The position numbers and the translations under genes are program-made. 64,000 bases of DNA. Source: Wolinella sp963540505 (lineage in GTDB: Bacteria; Campylobacterota; Campylobacteria; Campylobacterales; Helicobacteraceae). Positions within the stretch are counted from its first letter, which is position 1. The number at the start of each line of letters is the position of its first letter. The stretch spans positions 189,245 through 253,244 of the forward strand of contig CAUTMV010000002.1 in assembly GCA_963540505.1 (NCBI GenBank). Direction: 5' to 3'. This document shows positions 18,009-26,344 of this stretch, one piece after another. The notes under the pieces are model-generated. The model was not told the DNA's origin. It did no database searches and saw only the letters and a list, made by a program, of their open reading frames with translations.

Positions 18009-18027
18009 GATAATAAAAATCATTATC
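18009..18027 (-). promoter_or_regulatory. Fur box upstream of the TonB receptor
   Basis: GATAATAAAAATCATTATC matches the classical 19-bp Fur consensus GATAATGATAATCATTATC at 17 of 19 positions. It lies about 42 bp upstream of the receptor start, fitting iron-repressed transcription of heme uptake. Confidence 0.8.
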
Positions 18028-18167
18028 TTAAAATGCCATTAATAATATTTCAACTATTTAGAATTAAGAGTTTTTGGAAGCCATTCCGTGATTTAAAGAA
18101 TCGTTGGCTTTTTAAGATTTTGCGCAGGAATTGTGGGAATCGCCAATAAGTTTAAGTTTCAAGCGTG

Positions 18168-18173
18168 TAGAAT
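18168..18173 (+). promoter_or_regulatory. Extended -10 box for tRNA-Ala
   Basis: TAGAAT preceded by TG (GTGTAGAAT), about 24 bases before the tRNA 5' end. No clear -35 hexamer, as is common for sigma-70 promoters in this phylum. Confidence 0.45.
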
Positions 18174-18196
18174 CGTGCTCTCTTTTGTGGCAAATC

Positions 18197-18272
18197 GGGG
18201 TGTTAGCTCAGCTGGGAGAGCGCAACGCTGGCAGCGTTGAGGTCAGGGGTTCGATCCCCCTACACTCCACCA
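18197..18272 (+). tRNA. tRNA-Ala (anticodon GGC)
   Basis: 76 bases folding as a full cloverleaf: 7-bp acceptor GGGGTGT/ACACTCC with one G-U pair, D-arm GCTC...GAGC, anticodon stem CAACG/CGTTG with loop CTGGCAG (anticodon GGC), T-arm AGGGG-TTCGATC-CCCCT, and an encoded CCA end at 18270-18272. It sits exactly beside the downstream end of the mcc cluster, a location where integrating elements often insert, although no integrase or repeated tRNA end is seen at the far side. Confidence 0.97.
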
Positions 18273-18318
18273 CCCCCCTGCACTTCACTAGGGCACGCCT
18301 CCTCAGACTTAGAAAACG

Positions 18319-18828
18319 CTAGATTTTATTGTTGGTAAGCAGAATATTAATCAGCGGGTTTATGAGCGTTTCGCCGCGAGCAGCGCAGAGCATTACCTCT
18401 TCGTAGTAATAATCGCTCCTGCCATACACCCTGAATTCAAATGCACCAAACCCATACCCCATAGGCGTAAATTCTATGCGAGAATACCATGCGCCTTGAG
18501 CAGGCACGTATCTGTCCGTGTCTTGCGCATAGACCCACAGCACTATCTCCTCGCGTTTTGGCTGTCGCATAAGCCATATAAACGCATTGCCTATGTCGTT
18601 AAAAAAATAGGTATCGCCATTGGGCATGATCGCTTGCGCGGTATTAAAGAGATCGTTTATTAGCGTTTCACTCTCTGTGCAAAGATATTTGCCAAGCTCT
18701 ATTTCAAGTGGCTTTTTATCGGTATTTCCGTGCACTACGACTACTTTACCCTCGCTCATATCTATGGAAAATATGAGCAAGCCTAAAACGCCGATTATTA
18801 AAAAAGATGCAAAAATTTGCTTTGTCAT
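18319..18828 (-). CDS. Small periplasmic membrane-anchored protein, last gene of mcc cluster
   Basis: 169 residues starting at the ATG 18826-18828, whose ATGA overlaps the stop of the upstream gene. One N-terminal membrane segment (FASFLIIGVLGLLIFSI) would leave the rest in the periplasm. The segment CTESETLINDLFNTAQAIM followed by GDTYFFNDIGNAFIWL loosely resembles the C-M-x-A-Q-A...F.DIG pattern of NosL-type copper proteins, with single rather than paired cysteines. I cannot assign a function. Coupling to the ABC and NosL-like genes suggests a part in copper delivery or maturation for MccA. Confidence 0.6.
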   Translation of the reverse strand: MTKQIFASFLIIGVLGLLIFSIDMSEGKVVVVHGNTDKKPLEIELGKYLCTESETLINDLFNTAQAIMPNGDTYFFNDIGNAFIWLMRQPKREEIVLWVYAQDTDRYVPAQGAWYSRIEFTPMGYGFGAFEFRVYGRSDYYYEEVMLCAARGETLINPLINILLTNNKI

Positions 18829-19778
18829 AGCAAAACACCCACGACTAAGTAATACTTTAACACGTAAAAACTGCATATCACGGCATTAAGGGCAAGCCAA
18901 AGAGTGCTAAATTTTAGCAAATGTAGATAGGGCTGCTTTGTAATAAGTTCGACCAAAAAGGGCACGATTCCAAAGAAAATGCCCAAAAACAGCGAACCCC
19001 AAACGACATATCCGATGTAATAATATTCGTATGAAAGCATGCAATATGGGCATTTGTGATTAGGTTGCTCGTATATGTAAAGCCCGAAAAAGTAGGTAAT
19101 AGCATAATAGGCTATGAATAAAAATAGTAAATTCAGGGCAAAACTAGCCATGGCTTGTTTCATGAAATTTAAGGCAACGATCGCTGCAAAGATGACATAG
19201 AAAAATAGGGCGAGCATCGCCTGAGTGTATCCAAAAGGTAGCTTTGGAGCCTGAAATACGATAGAGCAGCAAAAAACCGGCACTTTAAGCGGAATATTTA
19301 CAAAAAATAAAATTTCAAGCCCAAACTCGACCAATATAAGCGCAAAAAGCAAAGAGAAAAGAGCGTATTTGCGGCGTAAAAATGGAAAATTTAAAGCTTT
19401 TAAATCAAAACGATTGATAATAAGCCACAAACCAAAGCCAAAGATGAGTAAAATTTTAAGCAAAAGCAGGAAATTACCGTATCTATTTGATCCAACCACG
19501 CCGGCTGAACACATAGCACCCGGCACAATGCTCGCTAGCTCATTTAGGGCAAGTGCAAAAAAGATAAAAAGCACTATCTTGCAAGCCATGGCAAAGGATA
19601 AAATCGTATTTACTAGATAATTTTTTTTCTCAAGTAGGTATTGCAGATTCGTCGTAGCTGCAAAATTCCATTTTCGCAAAATATGAATAACATGAAACTG
19701 CGAAACAGCCATGAGCACGATAATAACGAGCTCAATAGCCAAAAAAGCAATAATCTCATCTGATAAAAATATGCTCAC
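18825..19778 (-). CDS. Polytopic membrane protein with CXXC motif, mcc cluster accessory
   Basis: 317 residues with about eight or nine hydrophobic segments. Cysteines stand out: a CPYC motif (NHKCPYCMLSYEYYYIGYVV) in the C-terminal half, an isolated Cys in VPGAMCSAG and a CC pair in VFCCSIVF. Paired cysteines in a membrane protein suggest thiol-disulfide exchange or metal handling, for example keeping copper or heme-ligand cysteines reduced. I recognise no named family. Its start overlaps the stop of the ABC ATPase gene, and its stop overlaps the next start, so all are one transcript. Confidence 0.6.
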   Translation of the reverse strand: MSIFLSDEIIAFLAIELVIIVLMAVSQFHVIHILRKWNFAATTNLQYLLEKKNYLVNTILSFAMACKIVLFIFFALALNELASIVPGAMCSAGVVGSNRYGNFLLLLKILLIFGFGLWLIINRFDLKALNFPFLRRKYALFSLLFALILVEFGLEILFFVNIPLKVPVFCCSIVFQAPKLPFGYTQAMLALFFYVIFAAIVALNFMKQAMASFALNLLFLFIAYYAITYFFGLYIYEQPNHKCPYCMLSYEYYYIGYVVWGSLFLGIFFGIVPFLVELITKQPYLHLLKFSTLWLALNAVICSFYVLKYYLVVGVLL

Positions 19779-20443
19779 ACGATCTCTCCGCCGATGATAC
19801 TCTCATATCGGTCAACAAAGCTAAGCTCATCAAAAAGTATATCGTGTGTGGCGACTACGACGGTCTTTTTAAGCTCTTTAAATTTGCGCAAGATCTCAAT
19901 AAAGGCGAGCGAGTTTTTTTTATCCAAATTCGCCGTCGGCTCATCTGCTAAAATAAGCGGCGCGTCCATCACAAGCGCGCGAGCTATCGCGCAACGTTGC
20001 TTCTCTCCACCGCTTAGCTTTGAAACTATTTGATCTTTTTTATGAGCGATGTTGGCAAGCTCCATAGCATGCTCTATACGCAAATTTATATCCGCTTGCT
20101 TTAAATTTAAAAGAGCAAGCGGGGCGAGGATATTTTGCTCAACGCTCAACGCTTCTAGCAGGTTGAAGGCTTGAAAAATAAAACCGATTTGAGAATGCCT
20201 GAAATTTGAAGCCATGATATCGGGCAGTTTTGAAATATTTTGCCCACCCACCAAAACCTCGCCGCTACTTGGCTTACTAAGCGCGGCGATGATAGAGAGC
20301 AAGGTGCTTTTCCCACTACCGCTAACCCCCTTTAAAATCAGCGTCTCACCGGCATTGACGCTTAAATTCAGATTCTTAAGCGCACTGAACTCGTTTGGCT
20401 TGCCTTCATTAAATGTTTTACAAAGGTTGTTAATTTTAATCAT
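19775..20443 (-). CDS. ABC transporter ATP-binding protein (LolD/MacB type), mcc cluster
   Basis: 222 residues from the ATG at 20441-20443, which overlaps the permease stop as ATGA. Walker A GVSGSGKS at residues 39-46, Q-loop FIFQAFNLLE, signature LSGGEKQR, Walker B LILADEPTANLD and the switch histidine in VVATHD are all intact. The size and signature match the MacB/LolD subfamily, which powers mechanotransmission or lipoprotein release rather than classical uptake. With the FtsX-like permease beside it, it forms a complete exporter. Similar ABC genes accompany nos and mcc clusters, where a role in metal-site assembly is suspected but unproven. Confidence 0.88.
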   Translation of the reverse strand: MIKINNLCKTFNEGKPNEFSALKNLNLSVNAGETLILKGVSGSGKSTLLSIIAALSKPSSGEVLVGGQNISKLPDIMASNFRHSQIGFIFQAFNLLEALSVEQNILAPLALLNLKQADINLRIEHAMELANIAHKKDQIVSKLSGGEKQRCAIARALVMDAPLILADEPTANLDKKNSLAFIEILRKFKELKKTVVVATHDILFDELSFVDRYESIIGGEIV

Positions 20444-21549
20444 TTTACACTCTGAGTTATATCTGAAATTGCAATGCGCCAAGATGGAATAATAACAAAT
20501 GCCAAAAACGGAATGACGCTAAAAATGAAGATCAAAAATAGCATATTCAGATCCAGAATCGGCGTAAAGACGATGAAATTTTCAACCCCATCGCCCAAAA
20601 ATATGTTACGCAAAAGCGGTGCATTGAGGACAAAAACATAAGCATACGCAAGCACCACGCCCAACAAAAATGCACCTAAAGCGACTATAAAATTTTGGAT
20701 AAACTTTAGTGCGATTATATCTTTTATCGAGTAGCCAATTGCACGCAATATCCCGATCTCTTTTTTCTTTTCGCCATAAGCAAGTGAAATTTGGTTTTTA
20801 AGCATGATGAAAAACGATATCATGACGACGACATAAAGCACCATGAAAATACCACCTTTGTAGTAGTATAGGTGTCTGATATTGGCTATGCTGTCTTCTG
20901 TGCTGAGGGCTCTAGCATTTGGATATAAATTTTCGATTTTTAGTGCCACTTCGCTCACCTCGTTTGGATTGGGCACGGTCACGTAAAGTTTCGTATATTC
21001 ACCCTCCTCAAGAGATAGCACCGCTCGCACCATATCGGGGTGCATGTATATCGTGTTGTTTGAGATGAGGCTCGTATCCTTTGGAGCTACTTTGTTTATC
21101 TCAACCGCAATCAACCTCTCTTCGGTTAAAAAATTAAAAACATCATTATAGTAAAGCTCTGCCATAGCCTGCTTCACGCCCTCGCCAACGATCATCTCGT
21201 TTTCATCTAAATCTTCATCGCCAACCACATAAAACCAAATGCGCTTTTGTCCGAAGTAATAATATCCGTCCACCGCGCCCTGAACATCGCTAACACCATT
21301 AATACGCGAGACATCATAGATGTAACCATCGTGCATTAAATCCCTTTTACCTGCACGCAACGCCTCTACCACAATGTCGGGTTTTGATTTGACGGAGGCG
21401 ATTAAATCATGTTGGATGGAAGATGATATGAACAATACAGAGCCTAGGATAAAGACGATAAAGGTAAAAATCACAAAACTAAACGAATGATCGCTCCTAT
21501 CTTTGTAAAGCAAAGTAGTTGCATAGTCTATGAAGGCTCTATTTGGCAT
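20440..21549 (-). CDS. ABC transporter permease, FtsX/MacB-like, mcc cluster
   Basis: 369 residues from ATG 21547-21549 (MPNRAFIDYATTLLYKDRSD). One N-terminal membrane segment is followed by a large periplasmic domain (about residues 50-245) and three C-terminal membrane segments; the loop YGEKKKEIGILRAIGYS is the FtsX-family coupling helix that contacts the ATPase. This topology is that of MacB-type permeases. The gene overlaps the small membrane protein upstream and the ATPase downstream. The partner ATPase is encoded next door. Confidence 0.85.
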   Translation of the reverse strand: MPNRAFIDYATTLLYKDRSDHSFSFVIFTFIVFILGSVLFISSSIQHDLIASVKSKPDIVVEALRAGKRDLMHDGYIYDVSRINGVSDVQGAVDGYYYFGQKRIWFYVVGDEDLDENEMIVGEGVKQAMAELYYNDVFNFLTEERLIAVEINKVAPKDTSLISNNTIYMHPDMVRAVLSLEEGEYTKLYVTVPNPNEVSEVALKIENLYPNARALSTEDSIANIRHLYYYKGGIFMVLYVVVMISFFIMLKNQISLAYGEKKKEIGILRAIGYSIKDIIALKFIQNFIVALGAFLLGVVLAYAYVFVLNAPLLRNIFLGDGVENFIVFTPILDLNMLFLIFIFSVIPFLAFVIIPSWRIAISDITQSVK

Positions 21550-21727
21550 AGACAAACCCCTTATACTCATTAGAGATAAAGCTCTGCGAGAGCTGTGTAT
21601 CGCGCACTTTTTTAGAGAGAAGCTCCAAGCTCTGAACTCTTGAAGTGTGGTCAAATGCTAAATAATGTGCGGCGATGAGTCCTAAAGCGACACCAAAGAC
21701 CGAGCATAAAATAGCTATAAACTTCAT
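21539..21727 (-). CDS. Small membrane protein between NosL-like and permease genes
   Basis: 62 residues. An N-terminal membrane or signal segment (FIAILCSVFGVALGLIAA) is followed by a short polar tail. Its ATG overlaps the stop of the NosL-like gene (ATGA, 21724-21727) and its own end overlaps the permease start by 11 bases. Such exact packing is good evidence that it is translated. The function is unknown; it could be a small subunit of the ABC complex. Confidence 0.6.
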   Translation of the reverse strand: MKFIAILCSVFGVALGLIAAHYLAFDHTSRVQSLELLSKKVRDTQLSQSFISNEYKGFVYAK

Positions 21728-22788
21728 AGCCCTACTAACACGTTCTCATCGATCTCATCAAAGGTTAGGATTCTCTTGCCGGCATGATCTTTGGCAAAAT
21801 TTTGAGCTTCAGCCTCACTCGCAAAGGGCACCAACTCATCGCCCATCGGACCAAAAACATCTGAACCTATAACAAAAAACGCCTCTTTAGCCGATATCTT
21901 GTGAAGTTTATAGTAGTCGCTTACAAAAAGCTTATCAAACTTTTTGTCGTTTTTAAAGTAATATTTCATCATATCCTTAACACCGTCAAAATAGAGATTC
22001 TGATCTTGCGCCTCTATCATAGCCACCCATTGCGGATACTTAGCTACAAACATGCCACAAATCGGGCAGCGTGCGTTTTTGGGAACTTCAATGCGCTCGA
22101 ACTTTGCCTTTTTCGCTTTTGCTGCGCCTACGTTTTTAGGAGCATCCCAAAGATATAGCGCAACCGCTTGCAATTCACCATCATCACTTAGAGCACATGA
22201 GCTTTTCAAGCTCGCTTTCAAAAGGGCTATCGTTTCAAAAGATTTTGCGTTTATTTTGGGGCACTTGGATTTATAAAGCTTTTGCCCTTTCTCGTAAGCA
22301 CCACTCTCGCGCTTGGCTTTGATCATCTTTCTATCGCCTTCAAAATCCTTGCCGGCAGTCGCATAAGCTTTCGCAAAATCCATTATCTCGCCGCCGTTTG
22401 CAGTTTGGAATCCTTTCGCGTCCTCTAAGCTGGCAAAGGCATATTTGCTATTTCTGCTCATCGTGCCTTTCACTGAGCTGCCAACGACATAATAGGCTTT
22501 CAGCGCGTCAATTAAATTGAGATTTTTTGTATCGACGACCTGAACTTCGTTTGGTATTTGCCCCTTTGTCGCCTCATAAAGGCAGTGCATTGAACAATAC
22601 TGCTTGCCTTTGTAGATATGATTTGTTTTGTAAAATTTAACCAAATTCATACCGCAATTCGGACAATACTCCCTGTCTTCGCCTTTACCAACAAGCGTCG
22701 CCTCTTCGGGCTTGACGCTCTGAAACATCTCCGCTGCAAAAAGTAAGTTGCCAAGCATGACCAAGGCAAAAAGCAAACGTGAAATCAT
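21724..22788 (-). CDS. Double NosL-like copper-binding protein (MccL-like)
   Basis: 354 residues with an N-terminal signal peptide. The first NosL-type region has YCPNCGMNLVKFY (Cys42, Cys45, Met47) followed by CSMHC (Cys65, Cys69). The second has CPICGMFVAKYPQW (Cys241, Cys244, Met246) and the family's YFDGVKDMMKYYF. Between them is a stretch like a cytochrome c domain (GQKLYKSKC...CALSDDGELQAVALYLW) without CXXCH. NosL-type proteins are periplasmic copper chaperones. MccA of Wolinella carries copper at its active site, so delivery of Cu(I) to MccA is the natural reading. The fusion of two copies in one chain is notable. Confidence 0.8.
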   Translation of the reverse strand: MISRLLFALVMLGNLLFAAEMFQSVKPEEATLVGKGEDREYCPNCGMNLVKFYKTNHIYKGKQYCSMHCLYEATKGQIPNEVQVVDTKNLNLIDALKAYYVVGSSVKGTMSRNSKYAFASLEDAKGFQTANGGEIMDFAKAYATAGKDFEGDRKMIKAKRESGAYEKGQKLYKSKCPKINAKSFETIALLKASLKSSCALSDDGELQAVALYLWDAPKNVGAAKAKKAKFERIEVPKNARCPICGMFVAKYPQWVAMIEAQDQNLYFDGVKDMMKYYFKNDKKFDKLFVSDYYKLHKISAKEAFFVIGSDVFGPMGDELVPFASEAEAQNFAKDHAGKRILTFDEIDENVLVGL

Positions 22789-22798
22789 AAATCGCTCC

Positions 22799-23632
22799 TT
22801 ATTTGATAATTTGCTTTAGCATAGCCGCATTATCGCAGCCCATCTTTATGCCGCCATCACAAGCCTTTTTGAAAAATTCCTGTGCTTTTTTGTTATCAGC
22901 CTTTACACCTTTTCCCTCGGCATAGAGTATGGCTAGATTATTACACCCTGCGTAATAAGCAAGGTTACAAGCCTTTTCGTAACTTTTTGCAGCCAGCCCA
23001 TAGTCCTGCTTTGTGCCTTGCCCAAAAGCATGCAGGAATCCTAGATTATCACAACCAATACCAATACCACCGTTGCAAGCCATCTCATAATAATTTTTAG
23101 CTTTGGTATAGTCCCTGTCCATGCCAATACCTTGCATATTTAAATAACCAAGATTGTTGCATCCCATCATGTCGCCATACTCACAGGCTTTAGTGTAAAG
23201 CTCGACAGCCTTTTTGATATCTCGCTTAATTCCGGCACCATTTGCATACAAAAGCCCCAAAGAGGTGCAGCCTTCGTTGTCCTTGCAAGCTTTTTCATAG
23301 TAGCTCACGGCTTTTTTAAAATCTTGCTTTGCGCCATTGCCGCTTTCGTAAATATAGCCAAGATTGTTGCATGCAAGCGCAAACTTTGCCAAACATGCCT
23401 TTTCATAAAGCTTTAACGCCTCTTGCGGCTTTTTTTGCACGCCACCGGTGCCTTCTGAATAAAGCACAGCCAGATTATAACAACCTGAAGCTTTACCTTC
23501 TTTGCAAGCTTTATCATAAATTTCAACCATTTTATTGTGATCACCGGCTTCTTTGGCTTTCATGCTCTCTTTTATGAAACCAGCCTGTGCCAAAGTAGCA
23601 CAAAGTAAAATCGTCAGCAACCCTTTTTTCAA
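22799..23632 (-). CDS. Secreted Sel1-repeat (Hcp-like) protein, mcc cluster
   Basis: 277 residues. A signal peptide (LLTILLCATLAQAG) precedes about seven Sel1-like repeats of roughly 36 residues, each with a pair of cysteines (AC....GCNNLGYIY pattern) that form the repeat disulfide in Helicobacter cysteine-rich proteins. These solenoids act as periplasmic protein-binding scaffolds. It lies 13 bases downstream of ccsA1 and upstream of the NosL-like gene, so it may hold MccA or its partners during maturation; that is inference. Confidence 0.82.
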   Translation of the reverse strand: MKKGLLTILLCATLAQAGFIKESMKAKEAGDHNKMVEIYDKACKEGKASGCYNLAVLYSEGTGGVQKKPQEALKLYEKACLAKFALACNNLGYIYESGNGAKQDFKKAVSYYEKACKDNEGCTSLGLLYANGAGIKRDIKKAVELYTKACEYGDMMGCNNLGYLNMQGIGMDRDYTKAKNYYEMACNGGIGIGCDNLGFLHAFGQGTKQDYGLAAKSYEKACNLAYYAGCNNLAILYAEGKGVKADNKKAQEFFKKACDGGIKMGCDNAAMLKQIIK

Positions 23633-23645
23633 TTTCTTCTCCTTG

Positions 23646-26330
23646 CTATATGGCTTTGACTTCCCGTCCGCGATAGGCTAATGCGATTAAAACAACCACA
23701 CTGCCCACCATAAAGTAGACAAAACTTGGCACACTCGGTGCCTCTCCGGCAGCATACGAATGCATACCGGTTAGATAAAAGTTTACCCCAAAATAGGTCA
23801 TTATTATTGAGCTATACGCGATAGCCGAAGCGACCAAAAACAGATAGACGGAATTTAAGCTCTTTACAAAGCGCATGTGTAAAACCAAAACATAAACGAC
23901 AATGCTTACAAAAGACCACGTCTCTTTGCTATCCCAGCCCCAGTAGCGTCCCCAGCTTTCATTTGCCCAGACGCCTCCAAAGAAGTTGCCCAAAGTAAGC
24001 AGGCAAAGTCCGACAATTAAGCTAACTTCGGTAATCGCAGCGAGATAGCGAATCTGCTCGTTTAATCTATCAAGATTCCGCTCGGTTTTCAGTGCCATGA
24101 GTAAAAGTGCCAGCATGGCAAGCAAACAGCCAAGCCCTAGGAATCCGTAGCTTGCGGTAATAACCGAAACGTGGATCGTGAGCCAATATGATTTTAACAC
24201 AGGAACCAAATTCGTAATTTGCGGATTAACAAAACTCATGTGTGCCACGAGCATAACGACGCCAGCTAGCAAAGAAGCAGCAGCAAGTGTGAGCAGGGAT
24301 TTTCTAAAAAATATCACACCCGCAAGTGCCGCCGACCAGCCGATATAAACCATGCTTTCATAGCTATCACTCCAAGGCGCATGCCCTGAAATATACCAGC
24401 GCACGCCAAGTCCTATCGTGTGGGCGAGGAATCCGCACACAAAAATCCAAAAAGTAAATCTCTTAAGCAGATTGAATTTTTGTGATGAAAATAGAGCGAT
24501 TAAAGCCAGAGTGAGAATCCCCAAGCCAAACAATATATAAAAGGACGCCAGCTTTTTGAAGATTAAAACTTTGTTGTAAATAACTTCGGTTTTTATACGA
24601 AATTCACTAGGCAGGAGATGCGATGAGGTAGTGCGCTGAAAGGACTTCAGCCCCTCTAGTGCTCTGTCCGCTCGATCCCACTCATTTGCGGTCACACCCT
24701 CTTGTAAGCCGATTAGATAGTCATTTAAAAGTGTTTTTGTCTCGTTTGTCAGCCTATCTTCCATGAAGGCATCGTTTGGAGAAAGCCACTTATCTTCCGT
24801 GTCATTTGGGATGGGGATAAATTTAAAAAAGACCCCTTTAAGAGTAAGATATGCGATATTGATTCGCTCATCAAACTTTATAAGCTCGTTTTCAAGGGTG
24901 CCTCGCTTTGAGGCAGGTGTAGCGTTTGCGACATCGATTTCTCTGGCTAGTTTGTAGAATCCTCTCTGATCAAACATAAACGAAAAACTTACAAATTTCT
25001 CATCTTCGGGCAAATTTAGCAGCTTTTTTATCTGCTTGTTGCCTATTTTGATGATCTTCATATTTTGCCAAAGTGAGGGGTTGATATTCATTGCAAGAAT
25101 AATCTGCTCGGGACTCAGCCCAAAAAGCGAAGTTTGACCGCTCATCTTGCTGACAACCTCATAAGCTTCGGTGCTAAGCGGTTTTATCCGCCCCATATAA
25201 TCTTGCACAAGAAGTTGCGCAAAAGCACCGTTTGCGTGGCGCGCACTAAATTTATTAAACTCAGCCATCTGGCTTATCTCATCTGCTTTCAGATTGGGGC
25301 AGATTCCCACAAGTATTGTAAAAATAAGCAGAATTTGGCTGTTTTTTATAAATTTGTTTAATTTTTCAAAACGGCTACCGCGAGTGAAGAAATTCCCCAA
25401 AAAGCCCACGCAAAGCATAAAATATCCTAGATAAGTTACCCATTTACCGGGGTCACGATTTATTTCAAGGATAGTTCCCATCTCATCAATATCGTATGAG
25501 GACTGGAAAAATTTTGCTCCACTGTAGGTAAGTGGATGATTCATGAAAATTTTATACTCAAGCAGGCGATTCCCATCATCATCAATCACCCTCACATCAC
25601 TGGAATATGACGATGGGCTCTGGGAGCCGGCATATCTTTCAAGTTTAAATTTCACCAACTCTATTGAAAAGGGCAATTTCACTATCTTTGAACCCCAAGC
25701 GATCTCGATAAACTCGCCGTTTTGCTCAAAGATAGCAGGGTCGCTGATCCAGCCCGCTCCGCCAAGCAGAGACAGCTCTTTTTTTTGCTCGCCTTCAAAA
25801 CCGGCATTTATGATTAGCCTACTGCGTTCGCCTTGTGGTGCAGGCTCGTAAGAGACAAATTCGACATTGAAATTTTTAGAATTTATGATTCTTGAAATTT
25901 TGAAGTTATTATTGCCAACCTGAGCTAAATTTAGAGGAATCTCAAAAAACTCACCACCCGAAAAAATTTGCAAAAACGGCTTTACGCTGACCATTTCATT
26001 AGAGCTCTCTCCTTCTCTAACGTGAAGCACGCCCTCCTCACCGAAATATCGGGTCAAAAACGCACCCAGGATGATGACGATAAACGCAGAGTGTAAGACA
26101 AACGCACCAAATCTACGCCACATTTTATCCTTGATGGTAATGCCGATTAATGAGATGGTCAGGCAAAGCATAACTATCTCATACCACCTAGCATCATAGA
26201 CTAAAATTTTAGCGGTCTGAGTATCGTAAATGCTTTCTAAAAACGTGGCTACACCGGCTGCAGCCCCTAAGATGAGCAACATGAAGAGAACAAATTTGTA
26301 CGACAGAAACAAATTCAGCAGCAGCCTCAT
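23646..26330 (-). CDS. ccsA1: Cytochrome c heme lyase CcsBA fusion, CcsA1-like
   Basis: 894 residues, the size of fused CcsB-CcsA (ResB-ResC) proteins. The N-terminal half is ResB-like with four membrane segments around a large periplasmic domain. The C-terminal half is CcsA with the tryptophan-rich WWD signature WGRYWGWDSKETWS near the end and conserved histidines in the membrane helices. It exports and ligates heme to apocytochromes. In Wolinella a dedicated isoenzyme, CcsA1, attaches heme to the CX15CH motif of MccA; position directly after mccABCD supports that identity here. Confidence 0.88.
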   Translation of the reverse strand: MRLLLNLFLSYKFVLFMLLILGAAAGVATFLESIYDTQTAKILVYDARWYEIVMLCLTISLIGITIKDKMWRRFGAFVLHSAFIVIILGAFLTRYFGEEGVLHVREGESSNEMVSVKPFLQIFSGGEFFEIPLNLAQVGNNNFKISRIINSKNFNVEFVSYEPAPQGERSRLIINAGFEGEQKKELSLLGGAGWISDPAIFEQNGEFIEIAWGSKIVKLPFSIELVKFKLERYAGSQSPSSYSSDVRVIDDDGNRLLEYKIFMNHPLTYSGAKFFQSSYDIDEMGTILEINRDPGKWVTYLGYFMLCVGFLGNFFTRGSRFEKLNKFIKNSQILLIFTILVGICPNLKADEISQMAEFNKFSARHANGAFAQLLVQDYMGRIKPLSTEAYEVVSKMSGQTSLFGLSPEQIILAMNINPSLWQNMKIIKIGNKQIKKLLNLPEDEKFVSFSFMFDQRGFYKLAREIDVANATPASKRGTLENELIKFDERINIAYLTLKGVFFKFIPIPNDTEDKWLSPNDAFMEDRLTNETKTLLNDYLIGLQEGVTANEWDRADRALEGLKSFQRTTSSHLLPSEFRIKTEVIYNKVLIFKKLASFYILFGLGILTLALIALFSSQKFNLLKRFTFWIFVCGFLAHTIGLGVRWYISGHAPWSDSYESMVYIGWSAALAGVIFFRKSLLTLAAASLLAGVVMLVAHMSFVNPQITNLVPVLKSYWLTIHVSVITASYGFLGLGCLLAMLALLLMALKTERNLDRLNEQIRYLAAITEVSLIVGLCLLTLGNFFGGVWANESWGRYWGWDSKETWSFVSIVVYVLVLHMRFVKSLNSVYLFLVASAIAYSSIIMTYFGVNFYLTGMHSYAAGEAPSVPSFVYFMVGSVVVLIALAYRGREVKAI

Positions 26331-26344
26331 GTCACTCCCGTTTT

